64,000 bases of DNA from Poronia punctata (taxonomy: Eukaryota > Ascomycota > Sordariomycetes > Xylariales > Xylariaceae): the NCBI GenBank assembly GCA_022579005.1, contig MU401497.1:161782-225781 (forward strand), written 5' to 3'. Of this stretch, positions 14,644-25,199 are shown piece after piece. Below the pieces are notes generated by a model. That model was given only the letters and a program-made list of their open reading frames with translations. It was not told where the DNA came from and made no database searches. The position numbers and the translations under genes were made by a program. The first letter of the stretch is position 1, and each line of letters begins with the position of its first letter.

Positions 14644-15392
14644 ATGTCATTCCTCCCCCTTCAAGACGAAACATCAGCCGTTCCTCCCTCGGCTGTAAAT
14701 GAAGGAGCAGGACATATACATCCAGAAGAAGCGGAAAAGACAACAACAATAGAGCAAATTACTGCCAAAACGGAAATCACATCATCACCAAAGCAAGATC
14801 AAGATCAAGATGTGGCGGTGGTGGTAGAAGAGAGTACTACTACTACTACTACTACTACGGTTATTCAGACGAATAATAATCCCTCCAAGGAAAAAGAAGA
14901 AGAAAAGGAAAGAGTGTTGGGGAAAAAATACTCGGTCAAGGAAGTAGGGGGACATAATTCGAAAGATAGTCTTTGGTTGGTTATTGATGGAGAGGTTTTT
15001 GATGTTACGGGTTTTGTTGATGAACATCCTGGGGGGATGAAAGGTAAGTTGTTTTTCTTTTCTGTCTACAATACATTCATTGCACTTCTTACGCGCACAT
15101 ACATATTTGTGTTACGTTTTTTCATATATCGTGTCATGTTCAAGTGTCATGTGATATATACGTCCACTTCCAACAGACTGACAGACAGACTGACCGACCG
15201 TGTATGATGATAACAGTCTTAAATGGCGTCGCCGGCAAAGACGCGACCAAGAAATTCGATAAATATCATCGAAGGGCTATTCTGGAAAGATATAAGCCCA
15301 GGTTACAAATCGGCATCGTGGATAATGATGCGGCAGCAGAGAGTGGGCGGAAGAAGTTGTTTGGAAGATTTTCGTTTGGGGGGAAGAAATGA
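14644..15392 (+). CDS. Cytochrome b5-like haem-binding domain protein
   Basis: Small electron carrier. Exons 14644-15043 and 15217-15392 (GTAAGT...TAACAG) give 191 residues. The first 90 are low complexity, including a run of Thr encoded by an ACT repeat, and look disordered. The cytochrome b5 fold follows: KYSVKEVGGHNSKDSLWLVI, then DVTGFVDEHPGGMK with first haem His at 128. Across the splice comes VLNGVAGKDATKKFDKYH with second haem His at 151. The intron splits the fold between the two ligands. No C-terminal membrane anchor is present, unlike ER cytochrome b5, so a soluble protein is likely; the tail is basic (KKLFGRFSFGGKK). The redox partner is unknown. Confidence 0.88.
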
Positions 15393-15651
15393 GTTTTCTT
15401 TCTCCTGCCTTGACGAGGTCCTTAAAGGGGAAGAAGGGATCATACGTGTATTACTGTATGATATACGGTATAAATATGATACAAAGCGCACCATATTTCC
15501 ATAGTAGATAAACGGACACGGTGCATAGTCAACCGTCCCGTGGAATGAGTTGGATGAAAGGTCTAGGAAGTGAGGATCCATCCTCCTCGAATAGATGTGG
15601 TTACCTCCTTCCACTTCTTACAATGCCAAGGAGTAAATGGAAGCTGCTCCC

Positions 15652-16550
15652 CTACTTCTGCGCGTTTGGAGAAAATGCAAACATGCCCGGGTTCTTTAGT
15701 TGCCAATTCTTGTTAATGACCTCGACGATAACCCCGTGGTCTTCATGTTGTGCTAGGCCCGAAACCACTACGACGGCGACGATACCTTCGACACCGCTTA
15801 CTCGGACTATTGGGGTTTAGTCAGTTTCGAATCGAACCCCAGGGGAAGAAAAAGAAAAAGAAAAAGAGGAAGCGGAAGGAAAGTACTGACTAGGGACACC
15901 ACCTCCGTGAATAGCATACGCCGAAGCCATCTCCTCACTCATGCCAAACTTTTTCCTAAAAGCACTCTCATCGCCATTATACTTGCAGTGTTGATACCAG
16001 GTGCTCGTGCCGAAGCGCAGGACCGTCTTGCGCTTCCTAGCCACCCATATATCGTTGTCGGGCTGTGTCCCGCTCCCCACGACGGCTTGAAAGAGCACGT
16101 GATCGTTTTGGGCTGATGTGATGGAGATTACTGTCGGTTTGGAGCCGGGGACCTTTAGGAGACGAGCATATAAGAGGTGTCCAAGTTCCCAGGCTTCATT
16201 TGCCGTGAATGAGGCGAATGTGAAGGAGTCGCATGTTTGGAGCACTTCTTCTGCCTTTTTTTACTCCGTTGTCGGCTTGTGTTAGCTCGGTTCTTACTTG
16301 TTTGTTTCTCATTCTGATAACATCGAAGCGCAATGTGGAAGGGATGAAGGGTTCAAGACTCGGGCCCAGATAGGTACTCATCTGACCTAGACTTATGAAA
16401 TGATGACTTTACAGTTTTACTTACATCGTTGGATGGTCTCGGAATCGGTCTTTCAAAGAGGCCGCTGCTTTCCTGCGCTGCGAGCACGGCGCGTAGTCCG
16501 ATGCCTGTGGTCTCGTCGCGACGACGCATAATCTTTTCTGCTTGCGCCAT
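15652..16550 (-). CDS. UPF0303 / haem-degrading-domain (GlcG-like, YBR137W-type) protein
   Basis: Exons, in coding order, are 16425-16550, 15891-16254 and 15652-15806, total 215 codons with all phases consistent. Family motifs are NEAWELGHLLYARLL, HVLFQAVVGSGTQPDNDIWV, RKRKTVLRFGTSTWYQHCK, and AYAIHGGGVP spliced to IRVSGVEGIVAVVVVSGL then HEDHGVIVEVI. Yeast Ybr137w is the closest characterised relative I know; bacterial relatives bind haem-like or small ligands. No signal peptide is seen, so it is probably cytosolic. The last intron begins GTCAGT and holds a CTTTTT repeat tract. Function in filamentous fungi is unknown. Confidence 0.85.
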
Positions 16551-17072
16551 GATAATATATATATATATCTTATTTTTCTGGCAGGGAAATATGTTGATCT
16601 TGGTCCACAAACTAGTCTGCTCAAACCATCCTCCCCTTTTATTAGGCTTATCAGACGATAGACAATAACGATGTCGGAGCATCGTGCACGACGTGGCAAG
16701 TCTGATGTGGAGTCGGGAGGACCCGCGTTTCTTACTACTATTATTAAGTATCTATACCGCTCGGGCATTATAAGGAAACTTGACGCGGGTAGGTACCGTA
16801 GCGTTCCTACTTTACTTTAGCGTACTTACCTAGGTCCTAGGGTAGCTTAACTTGGCGTGGTAATCGTGACTGGCAATAAATGTCAGCTTGAATATTTTGA
16901 CAAGTATTGCAAGATGGGACTGAGTAAATACACAACAAGTTATTTCCTTGGGCCCTTATCTATCATTCATCTTTGCCCATGAAAAGACATCAAAGTATAT
17001 CTTTTCATTCATCATACCGTTCATAATACAGTGGCCATGCCCTTTTTTCCTTTCCCTCGATTCCGAATACCT
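16551..17072. other. Intergenic, short
   Basis: Promoter side of the UPF0303 gene and 3' flank of the small spliced gene. An (AT)n run lies at about 16555-16569. No gene seen. Confidence 0.45.
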
Positions 17073-17548
17073 TTAACCTTGTGTTTCACCGCCTCCGGAT
17101 GGATTCGGACCTCCGGGACCTGACATGGCACTTGTAATAATATTAGCCCCTGACTGTGCCATTGGGTAAGAACGTGGAAGAAAGAAGACGGGAAAAAACA
17201 CTTACCTATTCCATAATTTACCCAGCGTCGACTGTGGCTTCTGCTCATTCAGACTTTCTCTCTTCGCTTGCGATGCCGGGTCCATTGAGCGTTTCTGTTC
17301 ATACATGCTGTTGAAGTCTGGACCGGTTATCTGTCATATCTCAATTAGTATATATATATATATATATATATACTGTTTAGTTGTGTTTAAAAAAAAAGAT
17401 GGGGAAAAGGGAGATGAAGTATAATCAAAAGTCAAGGTAAACCTCAACTTTGAACTCAACTCACCCCTTTATTGGTCGACTGGCTGCTACCTCCTTGTTG
17501 ACCGGCCTTGCCGCCTTGAGATGGTAGGGATCCCCAGTTATCACTCAT
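17073..17548 (-). CDS. Small spliced hypothetical protein (about 90-100 residues)
   Basis: Not visible as a long open frame. Exon 1 (17465-17548) encodes MSDNWGSLPSQGGKAGQQGG then SSQSTNKG and ends at GTGAGT. Exon 2 (17206-17330) follows an acceptor at 17331-17332 and encodes ITGPDFNSMYEQKRSMDPAS then QAKRESLNEQKPQSTLGKLW, ending at GTAAGT; both splices keep frame. For exon 3, the frame ending SGPGGPNPSGGGETQG (stop at 17073-17075) looks coding but does not join the GTAAGT donor in phase. It does join an alternative GTAAAT donor after STLG. The in-phase alternative gives a basic tail ending at 17021. The first intron contains a (TA)n microsatellite. The product is hydrophilic, with no signal or membrane segment. 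I do not recognise the family; first two exons fairly sure, third not. Confidence 0.6.
17343..17371. repeat. (TA)n microsatellite
   Basis: About 13 TA dinucleotides in the first intron of the small spliced gene. Confidence 0.9.
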
Positions 17549-19460
17549 GGTTGTTGTTCTGTTGTGTCTTGGGTAATTAAGTGAGGACTTGAGTTATTGT
17601 TCAAGACGAGATGAGAGTGAGATGTGGAATTTCTGTTGTATAATATTTGAGTTTTCTAGAGACAAAACTATTAGAGGGAATAATAACGTTTATATATATA
17701 TAGAACAAGATATGCGGCTCGCATCGTATCATGCCCGAATACGTCAGGTAGATGAATATGGTGATGTGATGCCCACGGACAAATAGCTCCGCTAATGACG
17801 ATATTACATTGTACGTCACAGTCACCTATCTAGAAGATTCCTACCTATGTAATTAACGGCTTGTTACACATATTTTGAGCAGATGCTGTCTGTACATCTA
17901 TCTGTACTACGAATTGATATACAGTATATCATATACTGTTCATGACGGCAATCATGAGGTCATCACCGGCCCCACGTCGCCGGCTTCGGTATATACATAA
18001 ATTTCCGAGACATGGATATATATTACATGATGTATATTTGTATACACTATAGTAAACTAGCCGAGATGACTTCACCCTGCCACGGGGGGCCTGGCTCTTC
18101 AGTCTTGACAACCCAAAATACCTGATCATGCTCAAATTCAGCAACATACAGATCCATGCATGCATGCATGCAGGAGCTGGTGTATTGCCCTATATGCTTG
18201 TCATATCATACATACTACAGTCCGCTAGGTTAACATAATATCGTCTCATGTCACGCCACCAAAGGTGGGTTACAGGCCATGCACCTTCCGGCTCATCTTT
18301 CATTTGTTCGGAATTTGTATACATGTTCAATTCGAACACCTCTCTACCTCAGTACTAATCTGACAGCTGATGGATAATACGTAGTGTAGGCATCTATGGC
18401 CCATCTGCCCTGATGCCATATTACACTAGGTCCGTACGATATTCGCCATGTCGTAAGCATGTGATAATAAACGTCCATAACCATCGCTGCCTCCATCGAA
18501 CAAACAACGTAAAAAGTGTCATGAAACGACTTTTTATACCAGCCAACATAGCCGATCGATACCCAGTGTCTGTAGACCGGCCCTGACCCCGGCCTCCTCT
18601 ACTCCTAGCACCGCTTTTTGCAACATCATGGCAAGTAAAACCCTCCATAGGAAATACAAAACCCAAAACCCAAAGGGGACAAAGCAAATTACGCATAGAC
18701 AAAGAGAAGCCCCTTAAAGAAGAAATAAACAGAAGAAAAAAATGGGATGACGATATGAGACGCCGAGAATAGGTATAAGTATATCATACAGAGGCCAAGA
18801 CCAACTTCATACATTCCTCATCACCGGAATGAGGTCAGGCCAAGTCACCCCAGAGCATGGGATTCATCGGATTCATCGGCCCCCCCAACCCCCGGTTGCA
18901 ATCGTCGCAGAACACGTCGGCAAAAAACGTCCAACTCCTGTCCGCTGTAGGAACACGCTCCTTTTTAGGGTATCACGGATCGCGTCGTCTCGTCTTCCAT
19001 CGTCTCGATTCGCTCTCGTCTCGCTATGCCGGGGCAACAATAGGTCCGACCCGTCTCTATTCGACAGGCCACAGTCTCGCGGCAGAGAAAGACTGCCATG
19101 GATGCCAACTCGCAATACTCTCCCCCTTCGAGCATAAAAATGGCCATGAGGAGCAGAGGAAGAAACGGGAATAGAGATGGCGTGGTTCCCAAATGCGCAG
19201 AACTCTTGCGAAAAAGAATCCAACCCCCCAAAAACTCCAATGTGGAAAGAAAACCAGGATAAGTCGCAAGTCGTTCGTATAAAGCGGCCACCCCGAACAC
19301 CGTAATTATTGGATAAAATGCAAAGCTCCGGTTGATATCCAGTCTGACGCCGATATGCTGGTAGTTAACGACAAAGATGAGAAAAGGAGAGTTAACAACG
19401 AAGTCACCGTCTCGAATTGCCCAGCTTCTGCTGGCTGTCCGCCTTCCGGCCTCACCGTTC
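17549..19460. other. 1.9-kb intergenic region
   Basis: Between the start of the small spliced gene and the 3' end of the LIM-binding gene. Contains a (GCAT)n tract at about 18155-18173 and many ATATAC motifs. The long minus-strand open frame at 18965-19642 overlaps the coregulator's last exon in another frame and is not supported. No gene seen. Confidence 0.45.
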
Positions 19461-22237
19461 CTATGTTGGATTGACCTTCTGACGTTTTTGCAACCGCGGT
19501 GTCGGTGGTTTCTTGTTGGTCCCGTTAACCTGGGCGCCACCCATGCTGGCCGGCGTCGGAGCCCCGCTGTCCTCTTCAGCCTTGACCGTCGAGGGCCTCC
19601 TGCGCTTATTGCTCGCTGGACTTGTGTTGGCGCTGGGCCCACTTGAACTCGTTCCCTGCTGGCTTTGCTGGAGTTGCATGCCGGGCGCTTGCATATGGCC
19701 TTGGGCAGGGCTTCCTATATGTGGCGAGTTGGGGTGCTGCAAATGTGAGCCGGCCGGCGAGGCGCCCATGTGGAACTGGCTAAAGCTTGGTGTCCGTTGG
19801 CTCGGTGGCGCATTGCCCGATGCGTGTCCATTCATCACCGCTTGTTGTCCCCCATTCACGACCGTGTTCATGTACATATCCAATGCTTGGTATGGATTCG
19901 TCGTCGGATTCGACTGATAGAAACTGAATAGTGGCTAAAAGACCGACCATGGCAGTCAGTATGGCACAGAATAAAAAGTTTAACCCTCCAACTTACGTTC
20001 ATCTGGCCCATCACTTCAACAATCTGGACGAGTTCAGGTATGGTCAGCTGATAGTCCCAAAACACCACCCGGTTCTTGCAAATACGTACTTCTAAATACT
20101 GGAACACGGATTCCGTGATTCCCATATTGCCCTTAACAGCAGAGTGGGGGATAACGAAGTCGGGAGGTGGGTTAGCCGGAGACTTCATGGCTTTCGCCTT
20201 GCCCTTCTTGCTCATCTCAGGCGATGTTGTTGCGTCTTGGCCGTTGAGCTTCTTCCACTCCTTGGCCCACGAATGCGTCGGTCGTGCCGCCTGGATGACC
20301 ATCTTCCGAGGCACATATTCTTCGTGCTTGTGCGTTATAAATTCGAACACGTCGATCTTTTGCTCCGTGTCGAATTGCACCTTCAAGTGCCCAGTAGCGA
20401 TGACCTAAAAAAACCCCCCGGCAAGACGAGTCAGACTTCACTTCAACAAAGCAACAGGTAGCGTAAACCGGCCCCTCCAACAGAACAGACACAGGCAGTA
20501 CTTACGTGTGAGTGTTCGAACCACTGAATCAAGTTGGCCTTGGGGTTCTCAATGTAGTGGCAACCATTGGACAACTGCTTGTCCTGACTACCCTTCTCAA
20601 AGGCCAACTGCAACCGTTCCATGTCGCCCTTGAAGTGGGTATAGAAATACCTCGCGATTGCCGGTTGCACTATCTCGTATTGCTTGTCCGCGCCGTGTTC
20701 CTCGTTGCCGGAATCGGAGCCAATAATAGGAAGGCTTAGCCGGAAGACTGCTCGCGACGAGAAGAACTGTGCAACAAACGCATGCCAGTAGTTCACATCA
20801 TCCTTCTGTCTAGCACCCTGCAGTAAAAAGTTAGACGGCGTTACATATCGTGGTTTTTGGAGGGGGAGGAACAAACAGGAAAAGCGTTCAAGTGTTCGCT
20901 AAACTGGTATAGCTTCAGCATGCACAGACCCTTCATCGAGCCATCCACTTTGTGCTGTTGTACTTGAGCTTGGGCGTGCGCTTGGGCTTGGCTTTGCAGT
21001 TGATAGTTCAACTGTTGTGCTTGGACCAACTGGGCGCTACTCTGTTGAGGTTGCGCTACCTGCTGATTCTGTGCCTGACCTTGGCTTTGCTGTGGCTGGG
21101 CGGTTGGCGCAGCGTTTGCCCCTGGAGCCTGCCCTTGGTTGCTTTGGCCGCTCGCCGGTGTTCCAGCTCTCTGAGGGCCCTGCGAGTTTGCACGGGCTTG
21201 CTGTGCTTGTTGTTGGGCTTGCTGCTGGGCTTGTTGCGATTGTTGGCCTTGCTGTTGAGCCTGCGGTGGCTGTTGAGGTTGCTGGCCTTGTTGGGGTTGC
21301 TGGCCTTGAGGTTGGGGCTGGGGCTGGGGTTGAGCTTGCGCCTGTGGCGGTTGGTTCTGCGCAACGGTCGAAGGCATCTGTTGTGCCATGGTCTGGGCAA
21401 TCTGGTTTTGTTGTATTTGGAGTTGGTGAGATGCCAGATTGCCCGGGTGTCCGCCCTGGTGCATCGCATTATTCGCAGCCTGCTGGGCCTGATGCTGTTG
21501 TTGCTGTTGCTGCTGCTGTTGCTGGATGGCAAGTTGTTGTGCTAAGAGCTACGGCACCTGTCATCAGTATATGTGGCTTGAATAGAGGGGCAGGCGAGAA
21601 AGCCCAAGAGAATTGGCAAGTGCCGACGATTCTTACCTGCGGAGTCGGATGTTGTCCTTGGGCAAGGTGGGCTTGGGCCATATGTCCGGGCATTCTTGGT
21701 TGCATCCCGCCCTGTCTCATCTGTTGAAACTGGGCCGCATTCATGTTCATCGGCAGACCTGCATTATACATCTGTTGCTGCAGCATGGCCGCCTGCTGCT
21801 GCCGTTGATGCTGCAACCTCTGCTGATGATGCTGGTGATGCTGCTGTTGGTAAGCAAGCACCGCTGCCGGGTTCATTTGGGCTTGGCCCACTGGCAAGGC
21901 GGGTCAGTAACCAGTTGTGATATCCAATAGATCATGGTCTTGCATGATGGGCCTATCAGGAATACTTACTGAACTGGGGCTGTTGTTGAAACATCTGGGG
22001 CGTCATATGTTGCATGCCGTTGGGGCCACCGGCTCCTTGAGGCGCGGCCACCATCATACCGGGCGTCACCTGCCCGGAAACGCCCATATGGGCCATCTGG
22101 GGAGGTATGCCAGGCTGAGCGCCCGGCTGGCTTGGATTATGGGCCATGACCGGAGCACCCATCGGATGGCCGGGGTGAACGCCAGGGTGCGCTTGCATGG
22201 CTGGGTGGAAACCCGTTGGGCCCATGCTTGCCATCAT
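19461..22237 (-). CDS. Glutamine-rich LIM-domain-binding transcriptional coregulator (PtaB/Mfg1 type)
   Basis: Nuclear scaffold of the LDB family. In fungi it partners Flo8/SomA-type factors in adhesion, filamentation and conidiation. Exons, in coding order, are 21970-22237, 21637-21890, 20877-21548, 20506-20817, 19997-20404 and 19461-19934; all phases agree and give 795 residues. The N-terminal half is Met/Gly/Pro/Gln-rich with long Gln runs coded by CAG/CAA. The LIM-binding domain spans about 375-640, with LYQFSEHLNAFP spliced to GARQKDDVNYWHAFVAQFF, then FYTHFKGDMERLQLAFEKG and FEFITHKHEEYVPRKMVI. The tail is Ser/Pro-rich with basic clusters NKRRRPS and RLQKRQK, likely nuclear localisation signals. 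The third-exon donor is GTTTGT, unusual but in phase. The promoter side contains minisatellites. Family is certain; the exact orthologue name is inferred. Confidence 0.9.
21470..21530. repeat. CAG/CTG trinucleotide-rich polyglutamine tract
   Basis: CTG/TTG-rich on the plus strand, coding for about ten consecutive Gln near the start of exon 3 of the LIM-binding gene. It is part of a longer interrupted Gln/Pro-rich stretch down to about 20950. Length variation between strains is likely. Confidence 0.85.
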
Positions 22238-23326
22238 ATCCGACTATCCACAGCGTGGATCACCGACCGTAGCAGTTTATCGCGATATACCATGCGCTCG
22301 TAGTCAAGTGTAGAAGGGGTGCAGAGCGCTACAAGGGCGAACGCTCTGACCTGAAACGGTACTGTGCTGAGGTTGCGATCCCCGGTGGATGGGACGGTAA
22401 GTGCGGTAGGTGACGAGGGTTGAGTCTGCACCGCGCGTAGTCGGAGGCCGGCGTAGACGAATGAAGCGCGCCAGAAGGATGATGACGTGGACTAGACTGA
22501 AATATCGTGTAAGCACGAGAGCTGATCAAGCACTATATGATGACGGATAAACAGAACAGATGTTCTAATCGAGGGTACAGATGAAACGATGTTGAAGTTG
22601 GCCGGTACCAAAAGTCGAGATGACAAAGCCCGGGTGCGATAACACAGCCCCCGGAGTGGATGGTTGGAGACGAGATCGGACGCGGTCGATTGCGCGCGCA
22701 CGCGAGGAGCGAGGATGCGTCTTCTCTCCGACCGATCCAACGCCAAGTTCTGAGTGTTGCTCTTGGTAGGGAATCAATTGTCGCGCGCAGGAAGTGGTAC
22801 GGAAGACGGGGAGATCAAGGTGTAGCAGTCGGTCAAGGAAAGACCAGACGCTTGTTTGGATGGACAGGTCTTACCAAGGTCTAGGAGGAATGAGAAAAGA
22901 GGGTATGTTGGGAAGAAGAGGTATACCAGATCAGAGGTCGTCACCTTCTTCCTCACCGTCGTCGTATGCGGCGGTCCGAGGAGAGGACCGAACCAGAGGT
23001 GGAAAGGAAAGTACGCTATTGAGAGAATAACGTCTCGTCAGATCAGCGTTGCAGATGGGTAGACATGTATGTGGATGCAGGCGAGAAACAAGCGCGCGCG
23101 GCACAAGTCGGCAACGCAGCAACGGTGATAGCGCGGGAGCAATGGATAGAAGCACTGCAGTAGCGACCTGAAGAAGACTGGAGCACCAAGAGTAGGTGAC
23201 GGGCAACGGGCAACGGGCAACAAACACCAGGAACGGAAATGGCGGGCTTTGCAGATGATCGGTCGGCAAAGGTTGATTAAACCCTGCTCATCTTTTTTGG
23301 TGCGTTGCGTTGATGCGTTGGTGGGT

Positions 23327-23328
<2 letters not shown>

Positions 23329-23369
<41 letters not shown>

Positions 23370-23398
23370 CGCTCAGTGCTCAGTGCTGAGTGCTGATT
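23329..23398. repeat. Minisatellite, ten units of a 7-bp motif GCTCAGT
   Basis: Units 1-5, 7 and 8 are exact GCTCAGT. Unit 6 is GCTCAGC, and units 9-10 degenerate to GCTGAGT and GCTGATT. Located about 1.1 kb upstream of the LIM-binding gene start. Confidence 0.9.
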
Positions 23399-24530
23399 GC
23401 TAAACTAAGATAAAGCAAGTAATACCTAAAAACTGACCAAGTGTTTTGAGTGCTGATGTGCCGGCGTATCGGCGCCTAGCAACAATGGGGCTTAGGATGT
23501 TGCAGGGCAGTGACAAATGTGGATATTGGATAGATTGGTAGGTTCGAGGATGAAGAAAGAAATGATTAATCAGACCAGGATGGAGAACAGAAGGGGAAGC
23601 GATAACTTTGACAAGATTTGGCTCGCTCTGAAGGTGGTGCCACTGGTGTTGTATGGTTGGATGCCTATCTGGGTTGTGGTTTTTGTCTGTCCTGGGAGTT
23701 TGGGAGGTCTGGGGGCCTACAAATGGAGAAATATATGGGTTTTATTTGGGTAAAGTAAGTGCCTTCTCAAGGTACAGAGTCCGTGATCTTGGCAGAGGCC
23801 GTCTGCCAGACTGAATCACCCACGAATTAAGGTTTGCAGATTGGTAGCGTATTTTACTAGCTACTACAACTAAGGTATACATGCTAAGCCGCATTAGGTG
23901 GGTGTAAGAGCACCTACGAGTGAGTGCTTACGAGTAGAACCTTCTAATTATCACCTACGCCTTGGGCAGTACGAGTAGGGATCCCTGGCACCTATTCCTG
24001 ATTGATATCACTCGCTTGCAACGTATATGGCGTTACGGTAGGAAAAATGTCTGAGGAAAGGAAGTTTACTGTGTAGGTACAACGGGCAAGTTTTACTTAC
24101 GTACCCAAGTACCTAACTAACCTACATAACTTGCGAGGTAAACAGATACGTTTCTTGATGTGTTGGCGTCCTTGATGGTTGTCAGTGACGAGCTGTAAAA
24201 ATACTTGGGTGGGTAATATGTACAACACGTTGAACATTGCATGCTAGTCTAGAATATGTGGAACAAGAGGCGGATAGAAATGGAAAGGTAGGAAAGGGCC
24301 AGAAAAAAATAACCTAGAAGACATACACCGTATATGGCAACGGGAGGCCGGGGTTGTGAAGAGAGATGGCAGGCAAAGCAAAGAGACAGATAGATGGGTG
24401 TAGCCCGACTAACAATTTACTGTGCTCGCCAACCTACAAGATCCTAAGCTGTACCGGGGTCGGGGAGGTAGCTCAACTTGTAGGTTTTAATGGTATCGGC
24501 CGGCAGTGGGTGGTAGACAGGGTCCACCCC

Positions 24531-24692
24531 GGTCCGATCGAAATACAACATACAGTAATAAGACCGGTGGTCAAATCTGCCCCCGGTCCGATCGAAATAT
24601 AACATTCAGTAATAAGACCGGTGGTCAAATCTGCCCCCGGTCCGATCGAAATATAACATACAGTAATAAGACCGGTGGCCAAATCTGCCCCC
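24531..24692. repeat. Three tandem copies of a 54-bp unit
   Basis: Copies begin at 24531, 24585 and 24639 with GGTCCGATCGAAAT and differ by a few C/T and T/A changes. Each unit contains AGTAATAAGACCGGTGG and ends in AAATCTGCCCCC. The array ends where GGCTCAAGG replaces GGTCCGATC. No coding sense is evident. Confidence 0.9.
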
Positions 24693-24730
24693 GGCTCAAG
24701 GGGCCAAGACCGGAACCTAGATTGCTTTAC

Positions 24731-24768
24731 CTTGATGAGACGCGCGTACCTTGATGAGACGCGCGTAC
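24731..24768. repeat. 19-bp tandem duplication
   Basis: CTTGATGAGACGCGCGTAC occurs twice head to tail, directly after the 54-bp array. Confidence 0.9.
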
Positions 24769-25199
24769 CTCGAGGCGAAACGATCACCAGCATTGAACTT
24801 GTATCTTACTCTGCCTGGCTAATGATAGGTACATGTATTCTATACTTGTACGTGGATGGATGGTAGGTAATTGGTAGGTAAAACATGCTTTTGCGTGATA
24901 GTATGCTCATGTGTCTTATCCAGTAATAGCAGCAGCAGTAACGCGAAAATCACAGGTTACCGGTAGAAAGTAGGTGCGCCTGTAGTGGTAGGTAGTCCCC
25001 CGACCGGACCGGCCTACGGTGTGAGTCATACGGCCTCTCACACCGGCACAGATCCCGGTCTTGACCTACAGATACAGGGATTGAATCCTATCTCATACCC
25101 TTTTCTGCTACCAATACCTACGATTTCTGTTGTAGTTAGGTATGGGCGGACGCCACCAAGAGCCCGCAATGATGAGGAGCATGACGTGCAAACCCCTTA

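Larger units (their letters stand above)
22238..25194. other. Upstream region of the LIM-binding gene and repeat-bearing intergenic DNA
   Basis: No intact gene. It carries a 7-bp minisatellite, a 54-bp triple repeat and a 19-bp duplication (listed separately). Three GGGCAAC units lie at about 23202-23222. Open frames here are short and compositionally unlike the genes of the window. Confidence 0.5.

Noticed and set aside
18965..19642. 225-codon minus-strand frame
   Set aside because: Overlaps the last exon of the LIM-binding gene in another frame and has no protein features.
20952..21727. Long Leu/Val-rich open frames opposite the LIM-binding gene
   Set aside because: They are antisense shadows of CAG-rich glutamine coding sequence.
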